A DNA stretch of 5,595 nucleotides from an uncultured Clostridia bacterium (GTDB lineage Bacteria; Bacillota; Clostridia; Christensenellales; Aristaeellaceae): assembly GCA_946615785.1 (NCBI GenBank), contig CAMOIA010000115.1, positions 1-5,595 on the forward strand. Reading direction: 5' to 3'. Of this stretch, positions 1 through 5,595 are shown in pieces. Position 1 is the stretch's first letter. Each line of letters begins with the position of its first letter. The position numbers and the translations under genes were made by a program. Under the pieces are notes generated by a model, which saw nothing but the letters and a program-made list of their open reading frames with translations, was not told the origin of the DNA and ran no database searches.

Positions 1-280
1 CCCAGTCGTCCGAGTCGACCACCTTGAAATACAGCCCGGTCGCGTTTTTCAGCCCCGTCATCACGGCGTCCCCGTGTCCGCCGTTTTCCTTGTGAATGGC
101 ACGGACGATGCCGGGATATCGCCGCTCGTATTCGTCGGCAATGGCCGATGTATTGTCCCTGGAGCCGTCGTCGACAACGAGGATCTCCACGTCATCCCCG
201 CCCGGAAGCAGGCTTTCGATGGCGTGCGCCATATAGCTTTCGGACTGATAGCACGGAATGGCGACGGACAGCAGCTTCAT
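1..280 (-). CDS. Family 2 glycosyltransferase, N-terminal part (cut by window start)
   Basis: Reading the minus strand from the ATG at 280 gives 93 full codons with no stop before the window edge, so the C-terminal part is missing. The protein begins MKLLSVAIPCYQSESYMAHA, the usual first strand and helix of a GT-A fold. VVDDGSRDNT follows at residues 35-44, with the nucleotide-binding Asp pair D37/D38, then NGGHGDAVMTGLKNATG at 66-82. VVDSDDW at 87-93 is the DxD metal and sugar-nucleotide site (D89, D91). The family transfers a sugar from a nucleotide donor in cell-wall, capsule or glycolipid synthesis; the acceptor cannot be told. GAGAGG at 289-294 lies 8 nt before the ATG at 280, which decides that start. 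An in-frame ATG at 286 is too close to it. Another in-frame ATG about 36 nt upstream has a GGAGG 11 nt before it and is a weaker alternative. The gene is transcribed away from the walJ cluster. Family assignment is secure; specificity is unknown. Confidence 0.93.
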   Translation of the reverse strand, partial: MKLLSVAIPCYQSESYMAHAIESLLPGGDDVEILVVDDGSRDNTSAIADEYERRYPGIVRAIHKENGGHGDAVMTGLKNATGLYFKVVDSDDW

Positions 281-288
281 ACGCATTA

Positions 289-294
289 CCTCTC
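289..294 (-). promoter_or_regulatory. Ribosome binding site of the glycosyltransferase
   Basis: On the minus strand this reads GAGAGG, 8 nt before the ATG at 280 and only 2 nt before the in-frame ATG at 286. The spacing favours 280 as the start. The same 8-nt spacing is seen for the other genes of this window that have a clear Shine-Dalgarno sequence. Confidence 0.75.
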
Positions 295-338
295 TTTTTC
301 CTGCAAAAACCGCTTTGGACATGCGGCGGACGGCCTCC

Positions 339-384
339 GGAAAAGAACCGCACCGTTCCTGACAGAGCGGCTTTGTTCTTTTCC
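339..384 (-). other. Stem-loop in the 5' leader of the glycosyltransferase mRNA
   Basis: GGAAAAGAAC at 339-348 and GTTCTTTTCC at 375-384 are a perfect 10-bp inverted repeat around a 26-nt loop. CCGC and GCGG inside the loop could add pairs. The outer arm begins about 7 nt after the -10 box of the predicted minus-strand promoter, so the stem would sit at the very 5' end of the transcript. That placement suits an mRNA-stabilising or regulatory leader. There is no U-run after it in the direction of transcription, so it is not a normal intrinsic terminator. No known riboswitch was recognised. The repeat is directly visible; its function is inference. Confidence 0.45.
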
Positions 385-390
385 TGTTCT

Positions 391-419
391 ATTTTACCCC
401 ATTTCCTGAAGGGTGACAA
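391..419 (-). promoter_or_regulatory. Sigma-70/SigA-type promoter for the glycosyltransferase
   Basis: On the minus strand the sequence reads TTGTCA (419-414), a 17-nt spacer, then TAAAAT (396-391). Each hexamer matches the housekeeping consensus at five of six positions, and the spacer is the ideal length. The start of transcription would fall near 384, giving a leader of about 100 nt. The 8-bp palindrome ACAATTGT at 416-423 overlaps the -35 box and could be an operator, but it is short enough to be chance. Confidence 0.7.
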
Positions 420-481
420 TTGTTTTTTCGCCCGGTGCTTTTTCCGTTCAGGGGCACATCCCCATTTTCCATGCGAGCCGA

Positions 482-510
482 TTGACGGTCCGAGAACGAA
501 ATGATAAACT
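482..510 (+). promoter_or_regulatory. Possible extended -10 promoter for the small ORF and walJ cluster
   Basis: TTGACG at 482-487 matches the -35 consensus in five of six positions. After a 17-nt spacer comes TAAACT at 505-510, four of six matches to the -10 box, preceded by an extended -10 TGA (TGN) at 502-504. Transcription would start near 517, about 50 nt before the small ORF and about 220 nt before walJ. It is the best plus-strand candidate I found in this region, but its -10 box is weak. Confidence 0.45.
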
Positions 511-569
511 GAAAGGGACGTGCGGGCAGCGCCTGCCACAGCCATCGACTGTTCCCAGAGGCGTTCAAA

Positions 570-692
570 ATGATCAACGGAAAGCTTCCGTCCGTCGAAA
601 CGCCGGACGGCATCACCAGACTGAAAACAGCCCGATCCGTATGCATCCATCCGGACACCGGGGAAACGCCGAAGCACCCCGGCACGCCGTGA
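570..692 (+). CDS. Possible small protein of 40 residues, or remnant of a larger gene
   Basis: An ATG at 570 opens 40 codons ending in TGA at 690-692. AGAGG at 557-561 lies 8 nt before the ATG, the same spacing as the other ribosome binding sites here, and a plausible promoter lies about 60 nt upstream. Codons look coding-like: about 70% end in G or C and many begin with a purine. The peptide begins MINGKLPSVETPDGITRL, is polar and proline-rich, has one Cys (residue 25), and shows no signal peptide or membrane segment. It ends in IHPDTGETPKHPGTP. The HPDTGE string recalls a motif in the N-terminal part of sideroflexins, so this might be a decayed fragment, but six residues are not proof. The frame is open upstream only to a TGA at 510-512. 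It precedes walJ by 48 nt and would be co-transcribed with it. Chance ORF remains quite possible. Confidence 0.35.
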   Translation: MINGKLPSVETPDGITRLKTARSVCIHPDTGETPKHPGTP

Positions 693-726
693 CCGCTTTT
701 CATTTGGAAAAGAATCTTCTGTATTG

Positions 727-732
727 AAAGGA
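727..732 (+). promoter_or_regulatory. Ribosome binding site of walJ
   Basis: AAAGGA, 8 nt before the ATG at 741, supports that start for the MBL hydrolase. No other in-frame start with a comparable site lies nearby. Confidence 0.75.
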
Positions 733-740
733 ACAGCGGC

Positions 741-1541
741 ATGATCTTCTGCCCTCTCTACTCCGGTTCAAGCGGAAACTGCACCTTCATCTCCGCGGGC
801 AGCACCGCCGTGCTGATCGACGCGGGTCTGACCGGCAAAGCCATCGAAAACGCGCTGAAATCCATCGGCGCACAGATCGAAAACATCAGCGCCATCGTGG
901 TCACCCACGAACATTCTGATCATATCAAAGGCATCGGCGTGCTCGCGCGGCGCTATCATCTGCCCATATACTGCACCGAAGGCACCTGGAAAGCCATGCC
1001 CGGGCAGGTCGGCACCATTCCGTCCGACCTGAAAAGGGAGTTTATAGCCGGGGAGGATTTTTTCATCGGCTCCATGAGCTTTTCCCCCTTCTCCATCCCC
1101 CACGACGCCGCGGACCCGGTCGGTTTCCGCGTCTTCGCGGACGGTTACAGCGCCGCGGTAGCTACCGACATGGGCTACCTTCGCAAAAGCGTTCTGGAAG
1201 CGCTGGCCGGATGCGACCTGATTTTGCTGGAAAGCAATTTCGACCCCGAAATGTTATCCGTCAACCCCCATTACGCCTCCCATCTCAAGCAGCGCATCCG
1301 CGGGCGAAGCGGGCATTTAAGCAACGACGACTGTGCGGACGCCGCCATGATGCTCTATGACACCGGCAGCCGCCACTTTATCCTGGGCCATCTTAGCGGT
1401 GAAAACAACACCCCTGATCTTGCGCTCGAAACCGTGAGCCAGGCGGCAAGGGCCAGGGGACTGACCCCGGGAGCGGACATTTTTCTGGAGCTGGCCTGGC
1501 GGGACCGCGTAGGCAGCGTGTATACGCTGCAAAGAACATGA
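741..1541 (+). CDS. walJ: MBL-fold metallo-hydrolase, YycJ/WalJ family
   Basis: This 266-residue protein has the full set of YycJ/WalJ signatures. SGSSGNC stands at 8-14 in the first strand, and LIDAG at 25-29. The di-metal motif THEHSDH is at 55-61, with further candidate metal ligands H121 (IPHDAADP) and D143 (TDMG). GHLSNDD at 191-197 and LGHLSGENN at 215-223 give the last histidines. Length is normal for the family (about 260-270). It should be a cytosolic, metal-dependent phosphodiesterase/nuclease. Family members have been linked to WalRK-associated cell-wall and division control, and a Bacillus homologue is reported as a 5'-3' exonuclease tied to mismatch repair (from memory). Here no walRK genes are adjacent; instead its TGA overlaps the comEC ATG (ATGA, 1538-1541), so comEC translation is probably coupled to it. 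Family is very secure; substrate is not shown by sequence. Confidence 0.93.
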   Translation: MIFCPLYSGSSGNCTFISAGSTAVLIDAGLTGKAIENALKSIGAQIENISAIVVTHEHSDHIKGIGVLARRYHLPIYCTEGTWKAMPGQVGTIPSDLKREFIAGEDFFIGSMSFSPFSIPHDAADPVGFRVFADGYSAAVATDMGYLRKSVLEALAGCDLILLESNFDPEMLSVNPHYASHLKQRIRGRSGHLSNDDCADAAMMLYDTGSRHFILGHLSGENNTPDLALETVSQAARARGLTPGADIFLELAWRDRVGSVYTLQRT

Positions 1542-3862
1542 AAACCGCCGCGTATCCCTTTGCGCCAAGGAGGCCGCTCGCAGCCTGTACGCTCTTTCTG
1601 ATCCTCGGGCTTGCGGCAGGCATCGTCCTTTCGGTGCAGACCCTTCCGTTGATCATCGGCGCGGCCGTTTGCGTTTTGCTGGGCGCGGTCATGAAAAAGC
1701 AGGGAAAGTCCCTCGTGTATGCGCTCTCGCTTCTGATTTTTTTCCTTTCCGCCCTTGTATCCGCGTCGATCATGCGAACGCCTTTTCTGCCGCCGGGCCT
1801 CTTCCGCGTCAGCGGCATTGTGGAAGGCGAAGCGGCAAAACGGGAAAACGGATCTGTCCGCGTCACGCTGAGGGACGCCGAAGCGGTGAACGGCGAAGGC
1901 GTCCGGACGCATTTTGGAAAAGCCTACTGGACCTTCTATCCCCGCGAGGACGAAACGCTCATCCAGCTTTCCGATTCGCTCTATGACGGGGACAGGATCA
2001 CCTTCACAGCCAGCGCCTACACCCCGCAGGGCCAGGTAAACCCGTATGGGTTCAATTTCAGGCTCTATCTTTTGCAGGGCGGCTTCCGGGCGGCGATTTC
2101 CGGCTGCAGCGACCCTGTGCTGGAAAAGGAAGTTTCCGTCAGCCTCTCCGGCCATATCTTCCGCCTGCGGTCCATTCTTCTGTCCCGCATGGACGAAATC
2201 TTCGGCGCGGACGCGCCCTGGCCTGAGGCGCTGCTGCTTGGCGTGCGCGACAGACTGGAAGAGGATACCGTCGAGGCCTTCCGCAACCTTGGCATCGCCC
2301 ACATTCTGGCGGTGAGCGGTTTGCACGTCGGCATGATCGCCGTCTTCGTGCAATGGCTGCTCAGGCGCCTCGGCGTCGGCGTCAAAGGACAGTCAGCCGT
2401 CCTGTTCCTGCTGCTTCTATTCTATTCCGCGCTTTTGCAGTTCACCGCCTCCGTCGTGCGAGCGTCCGTGCTGATCCTGCTCGCCTCTCTCAGGCGGATC
2501 GTCCGGCGGCCGCCGGATCCGCTCTCCACGCTCTCCCTTGCGGCCCTTCTGATCCTGCTCGTTTCGCCCTTGCAGGTGATGGCGGCGGGCTTTCAGCTGA
2601 CCTTCGCGGCGGTGCTCGGCATCATCATGCTGCGGGAACCGATTGGCAAAGCGCTTCGTTTCATTCCCTTCCGCGCTGTACGGGAAGCGCTTTCCGTGAC
2701 CGCGGCGGCCTCGCTCGCCGTGCTGATCCCAGGCGCGGGCCTTTTCCACAGCGTTTCCCTCTCAGGGCTCGTCCTGAGCCCGCTTGCCTGCCTTGTCATG
2801 GCGGCGCTCCTGCCGGCCTTCATCCTGCTGACCGTGCTCGGCATCGTTTGTCTGCCCCTCGGTCAGGCGCTCGCAGCCTTTCTGCACGTGCTTGCCGCCT
2901 GGATGATTCCGGTCTCCAGGGCCATTTCCGAAACGCCGTATTCCCATATCTCCGTCACCGCCTTTCCCTTCGTTTCCGCCTGCGCCCTGATCGGAATCCT
3001 TTTCCTCACGACGCGCTACTGCGCGCTTCCGCGAAATAAGCGGCTGGCGCTGGCCTGCGCGTTCTCTCTGGCCGGCGTCCTCATCCCGCTCGCGCAGCGC
3101 GACGGCAGGGTAAGCTATATCCAGTTTTCCCAAGGGCAGAGCGACGCCGCCCTGATCGAGGACGGGCCTGCGACGGTCGTGATCGACGCGGGCGAAAACG
3201 GCAGCGACCTGGCAGCCTATCTGCTCTCCGTCGGCAGAAGGGCGGATATCGTGCTGCTGACGCACCTGCATACGGATCATTGCGCGGGCGTTCTGGACCT
3301 GATCGCCGACCGGGTCGAGATCGGCAAAATCATCATTGCGCCGCTCGCCGAGGCGCAGCGCATCGACGAAGGGGCCGCGAAAGTCCTGGAAAAGGCCCGG
3401 GAAACGGGCATTCCCGTTGAAACCCTCGCCGCCGGCGACTCCTTTTCCACCGGCCGCGCGCGTTTTGACATTCTGTGGCCGGTTCGGGAACACATCCGCA
3501 CCGGCCAGGATCCGAACGATTATTCCATGACCGTCCTATGCGAGGCTCAAGGCGTGCGCATCCTGTTCACAGGCGACCTCACGGCAAAGTATGAGCCCTA
3601 CGCCGCGGCGGACGCCGATATCCTGAAAGTCGCGCATCACGGCAGCGCGGACTCCACCGAAGAGGCCTTCCTCGCCGGAACCACGCCGCGTCTTTCGATC
3701 ATTACCTGCCGAAGCGGCCAGTATCTGCCAAGCGGCGCGACGCTTGACAGGCTGAAAAAAAGCGGAAGCGCCGTCCTTCGTACGGATGAAACCGGCGCGA
3801 TCCGTGTTCGCCTGCAGAACGGCGAATTTGAGATCACCCCATTTCTCTCTCCATCTCCATAA
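1538..3862 (+). CDS. comEC: DNA internalization-related competence protein ComEC/Rec2
   Basis: This 774-residue polytopic membrane protein has the three-part ComEC layout. Residues 12-75 contain about three hydrophobic segments. A soluble OB-like (DUF4131) domain spans about 89-190 and ends in the family signature NPYGFNFRLYLLQGGF (168-183). The Competence domain runs from about 230 to 515; it begins EALLLGVRDRLEED, carries GIAHILAVSGLHVG (252-265) and SVVRAS (305-310), and holds many membrane helices. The C-terminal MBL domain (about 525-774) carries THLHTDH (575-581), TGDL with D680, and AHHGS with H700/H701. ComEC forms the channel that carries single-stranded transforming DNA across the membrane, and the MBL domain is thought to degrade the other strand. 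The start at 1538 has only a poor AAAGAA ahead of it but overlaps the walJ stop, suggesting translational coupling. Length is normal and the frame is intact. No other com genes are visible, so active competence cannot be claimed. Confidence 0.96.
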   Translation: MKTAAYPFAPRRPLAACTLFLILGLAAGIVLSVQTLPLIIGAAVCVLLGAVMKKQGKSLVYALSLLIFFLSALVSASIMRTPFLPPGLFRVSGIVEGEAAKRENGSVRVTLRDAEAVNGEGVRTHFGKAYWTFYPREDETLIQLSDSLYDGDRITFTASAYTPQGQVNPYGFNFRLYLLQGGFRAAISGCSDPVLEKEVSVSLSGHIFRLRSILLSRMDEIFGADAPWPEALLLGVRDRLEEDTVEAFRNLGIAHILAVSGLHVGMIAVFVQWLLRRLGVGVKGQSAVLFLLLLFYSALLQFTASVVRASVLILLASLRRIVRRPPDPLSTLSLAALLILLVSPLQVMAAGFQLTFAAVLGIIMLREPIGKALRFIPFRAVREALSVTAAASLAVLIPGAGLFHSVSLSGLVLSPLACLVMAALLPAFILLTVLGIVCLPLGQALAAFLHVLAAWMIPVSRAISETPYSHISVTAFPFVSACALIGILFLTTRYCALPRNKRLALACAFSLAGVLIPLAQRDGRVSYIQFSQGQSDAALIEDGPATVVIDAGENGSDLAAYLLSVGRRADIVLLTHLHTDHCAGVLDLIADRVEIGKIIIAPLAEAQRIDEGAAKVLEKARETGIPVETLAAGDSFSTGRARFDILWPVREHIRTGQDPNDYSMTVLCEAQGVRILFTGDLTAKYEPYAAADADILKVAHHGSADSTEEAFLAGTTPRLSIITCRSGQYLPSGATLDRLKKSGSAVLRTDETGAIRVRLQNGEFEITPFLSPSP

Positions 3863-3869
3863 AAAGGAG
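3861..3869 (+). promoter_or_regulatory. Strong ribosome binding site of holA
   Basis: AAAAAGGAG begins within the comEC stop codon and lies 8 nt before the holA ATG at 3878. It is one of the two strongest sites in the window, which fits independent, efficient translation of an essential replication gene rather than reliance on coupling to comEC. Confidence 0.75.
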
Positions 3870-3877
3870 CCCGGCCG

Positions 3878-4957
3878 ATGAATAAAGAAAGCGAAAAACC
3901 CGCCGCCAAAAAAGGCGCCACACCGGTGGACGCGCTGCTGAGCAGCCTTAAACAGGGCCGCCGCTACGGCTGCATTCTGCTCGAAGGCGAGGAGGAGTAC
4001 ACCAAGCGCCTTGCCGTCGAAGCGCTCAAAGGCACGGTCGGGCAGGATTTTCCGGACATGAACATCTCTTCCCTGCGCGATCCCGCGCCGGATGAATTGA
4101 TTGCGGCCGCGGAAACCGTCCCTTTCATGTCCGAGCGGCGGCTTGTGATCGTGAAGGACAGCACGCTGCTTTCGGGCAAGGTGACGGAATTTGACGAAGA
4201 GAAGGCCCTTGAGAAAATGGAGGAATATCTTCCAAGGATCCCGGCGGAAACCACGGTGGTCTTCGTCCTGCGCGGCAAGGCGGACGAGCGGCGCCGGATG
4301 GTAAAGCTGCTCAGAAAGCACGCGCTGTGCGTCACGTGTGCCCGGCCGACCGACGGAGAAGCGCAAAAATGGCTTTCACAGGAAGCGAAGAAGCGCGGAA
4401 AAACCCTTCCGGGGCCCGCCGCGGCTGCCATGGTTTTCACCGTGGGGCCCAGCATGGATACGCTGAGCGGCGAGCTTGAAAAACTGGTGAGCTATACCGA
4501 AGGAAGAAACGGGATCACGGAGGAGGACATCCGCGCCGTTGCGATTCCAACAAGAGAAGCGCGCGTGTTCGACCTGGCAAATTCGCTCCTTGCAGGGGAC
4601 GGAAAGCAGGCGTTTCTCTTAAAGCGTCGCCTGATCCTCGACGGAGACCAGCCGCTGATGTTGTTAAACCTGCTTGCGGAACAATGCAGGCGCGTATACT
4701 ATACCGCAGAAATGCTGCGGGACGGCAAAAGCGAAGCTGAAATCAAAGAAACGCTCGGCATTCCCGATTTTGCGGTGCGCTCCGCCGCCGCGTCCGGACG
4801 GAACATATCCTCTGAACTGCTAAGGCGCATGTGCGCCGCCTGCACGGATACCGAATACCTGGCCAAATCCGGACAGGTGAACGACGGCGCCGCGCTTGAA
4901 ACCATGATGCTGCGCATCCTGCAGCTGAAAGCCATCACGGGGAGGAAACGGGCGTGA
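3878..4957 (+). CDS. holA: DNA polymerase III subunit delta
   Basis: This 359-residue protein matches the clamp-loader delta subunit. LLEGEEEYT (34-42) stands where the AAA+-like N-terminal domain begins, in place of a Walker A motif; delta does not bind ATP. VPFMSERRLVIV at 81-92 is the highly typical segment after the second helix. Strand PAETTVVFVLRGKADERRR follows at about 119-137, a lid domain at about 150-220, and VFDLANSLLAGD (230-241) opens the C-terminal collar domain. Delta is the wrench of the clamp loader: it binds and opens the beta sliding clamp at primer termini. The first 16 or so residues, rich in Lys and Glu, extend beyond the usual start, but the strong ribosome binding site at 3861-3869 supports this ATG. 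It follows comEC by 15 nt, the common comEC-holA order in Bacillota. Its TGA overlaps the rsmG start (GTGA, 4954-4957). Confidence 0.94.
   Translation: MNKESEKPAAKKGATPVDALLSSLKQGRRYGCILLEGEEEYTKRLAVEALKGTVGQDFPDMNISSLRDPAPDELIAAAETVPFMSERRLVIVKDSTLLSGKVTEFDEEKALEKMEEYLPRIPAETTVVFVLRGKADERRRMVKLLRKHALCVTCARPTDGEAQKWLSQEAKKRGKTLPGPAAAAMVFTVGPSMDTLSGELEKLVSYTEGRNGITEEDIRAVAIPTREARVFDLANSLLAGDGKQAFLLKRRLILDGDQPLMLLNLLAEQCRRVYYTAEMLRDGKSEAEIKETLGIPDFAVRSAAASGRNISSELLRRMCAACTDTEYLAKSGQVNDGAALETMMLRILQLKAITGRKRA
4939..4945 (+). promoter_or_regulatory. Ribosome binding site that decides the GTG start of rsmG
   Basis: GGGGAGG, inside the last codons of holA, lies 8 nt before the GTG at 4954. Its strength and spacing make GTG the start in preference to the later ATG at 5059, which would remove the conserved N-terminal helices. 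Confidence 0.8.
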
Positions 4958-5595
4958 GCATTCTCAAAACCCTTGCGGACCTCGGCCTTGAGGCGGACGA
5001 AACCTGCCTTGGGCGTTTTGAAATCTACAGAAGCCTTCTTCGGGAATGGAACGCGAAGATGGATCTGACCAACGTCGGCGAAGCGGAGTGGGACGAAAGG
5101 CACTTTGCCGATTCCCTTCTGCCGCTGCGCGCCATAAAAGACGTGCGCGGATCCCTTGCCGACGTCGGGACCGGCGCCGGGTTTCCCGGCCTGCCGCTTT
5201 CGATCTGCCTGCCGCAGCTTCAGGTGACGCTGATCGAGGCGCAGGAAAAGCGCTGTGCTTTTCTCCGTGAATGCGTTTCCAAAATGGAGCTTGAAAACGT
5301 CACCGTGCACTGCCTGCGCGCGGAGGACGCCGGGCGCGGGCCCCTCCGGGAGCAGTTCGATTTTGCCGTGGCCCGCGCGGTCGCCCCGCTGAACGTGCTC
5401 TTTGAATACCTGCTGCCCCTCGTGCGGACCGGCGGACAGGCCGTGTGCTGGAAAGGCCCTAAGGCCGCAGAGGAAATGCCGGACGGCCGTGCAAGTGCAC
5501 GCCTGCTCGGCGGAAACGAGCCCGTCCTTCTTTCCCTTGATGCCGCCTGGGGCGAAAGATGTGCCGTCGTGGTCACGAAGAAAACGCCGACCGAC
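4954..5595 (+). CDS. rsmG: 16S rRNA (guanine527-N7)-methyltransferase RsmG, C-terminus cut by window end
   Basis: From the GTG at 4954 the frame stays open to the window edge, giving 214 residues. The family is usually about 235-240 long, so some 20-30 C-terminal residues are missing. RsmG (GidB) transfers a methyl group from S-adenosylmethionine to N7 of G527 in the 530 loop of 16S rRNA; loss of it gives low-level streptomycin resistance in several bacteria. Visible signatures are WNAKMDLTNV (32-41), RHFADSL (49-55), the SAM-binding LADVGTGAGFPGLPL (68-82), LIEAQEKRCAFL (93-104, acidic E95 after strand 2), RAED (122-125), ARAVAPL (140-146) and WKGP (166-169). It overlaps holA by 4 nt but has its own strong ribosome binding site. 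In many Bacillota rsmG instead lies in the mnmE-mnmG-rsmG cluster near the origin, so this placement differs from that arrangement. Function is secure. Confidence 0.95.
   Translation, partial: MSILKTLADLGLEADETCLGRFEIYRSLLREWNAKMDLTNVGEAEWDERHFADSLLPLRAIKDVRGSLADVGTGAGFPGLPLSICLPQLQVTLIEAQEKRCAFLRECVSKMELENVTVHCLRAEDAGRGPLREQFDFAVARAVAPLNVLFEYLLPLVRTGGQAVCWKGPKAAEEMPDGRASARLLGGNEPVLLSLDAAWGERCAVVVTKKTPTD

Larger units (their letters stand above)
281..740. other. Divergent intergenic region between glycosyltransferase and walJ
   Basis: These 460 bases separate the divergent glycosyltransferase and the walJ cluster. They hold the glycosyltransferase leader with its stem-loop (339-384) and minus-strand promoter (391-419). 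They also hold a proposed plus-strand promoter (482-510), a small possible ORF (570-692) and the walJ ribosome binding site (727-732). The two -35 boxes lie about 62 bp apart, so any regulator of both sides would bind between them at 420-481; only weak dyads such as GTGC-N15-GCAC are visible there. A small hairpin, GGCAG-CGC-CTGCC, occupies 525-537 just after the predicted plus-strand start of transcription. I saw no tRNA, riboswitch class or mobile-element end. Confidence 0.6.

Noticed and set aside
339..384. The stem-loop as an intrinsic terminator
   Set aside because: The genes on either side diverge, so none needs ending here, and no U-run follows the stem in the direction of the predicted transcript.
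413..727. Plus-strand frame of 104 codons in the intergenic region
   Set aside because: It starts before the proposed plus-strand promoter, has a composition unlike a protein, and is in a different frame from the better supported small ORF at 570-692.
192..742. Minus-strand frames in the intergenic region (192-677 and 389-742)
   Set aside because: They run through the minus-strand promoter, the leader and the glycosyltransferase start, have no ribosome binding site of note, and show no domain-like sequence.
1156..1167. Perfect 12-bp palindrome CGGTAGCTACCG inside walJ
   Set aside because: It occurs once in this window and is explained by codons for the conserved AVATD segment; no reason to see an operator there.
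1355..2353. Open minus-strand frame of 332 codons across the walJ/comEC junction
   Set aside because: It lies opposite the conserved walJ and comEC frames, its translation is an Arg/Asp/Gly-rich string without domains, and such antisense frames are common in G+C-rich DNA.
2353..3039. Plus-strand frame of 228 codons inside comEC
   Set aside because: It is an alternate frame of the Competence domain, very rich in Arg, Ala and Pro, as expected of a shifted reading of G+C-rich coding DNA.
3536..4366. Open minus-strand frame of 276 codons across the comEC/holA junction
   Set aside because: It is antisense to the MBL motifs of ComEC and the N-terminal domain of HolA, and shows no recognisable family.

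Overview
This window looks like an ordinary chromosomal housekeeping segment from a G+C-rich member of the Bacillota, most likely a clostridial lineage. The inference rests on the families present (a YycJ/WalJ-type metallo-hydrolase, ComEC, HolA, RsmG). It also rests on strong purine-rich ribosome binding sites that sit almost uniformly 8 nt before their starts, and on G/C-ending codons. Genus or species cannot be named from this sequence.

Layout: (1) Bases 1-280, minus strand, hold the N-terminal 93 codons of a family 2 glycosyltransferase whose remainder lies before the window. (2) Bases 281-740 are a divergent intergenic region. A very good minus-strand promoter (391-419) fires towards the glycosyltransferase through a leader with a 10-bp stem near its predicted 5' end. 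A plausible plus-strand promoter (482-510) fires the other way, towards a possible 40-codon small ORF (570-692) and the main gene cluster. (3) Bases 741-5595, plus strand, form a tight run of four genes: walJ/yycJ-like MBL hydrolase, comEC, holA and rsmG. The walJ/comEC and holA/rsmG junctions overlap by 4 nt (ATGA and GTGA), and the comEC-holA gap is 15 nt. No terminator is visible between them. The window ends inside rsmG.

The cluster joins DNA metabolism and ribosome maturation. WalJ-family proteins are tied to DNA processing and cell-wall/division control. ComEC is the membrane channel for transforming DNA, with its own MBL nuclease-like domain. HolA is the delta subunit that opens the sliding clamp for DNA polymerase III. 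RsmG methylates G527 of 16S rRNA. Co-transcription is inferred from spacing only.

I found no mobile element, CRISPR array, tRNA, rRNA or phage gene, and no convincing new multi-gene system. The parts most worth a second look are the small ORF with its own promoter and ribosome binding site, the hairpin leader of the glycosyltransferase, the departure of walJ and rsmG from their best-known neighbourhoods, and a degenerate motif at the entrance of the ComEC MBL domain.
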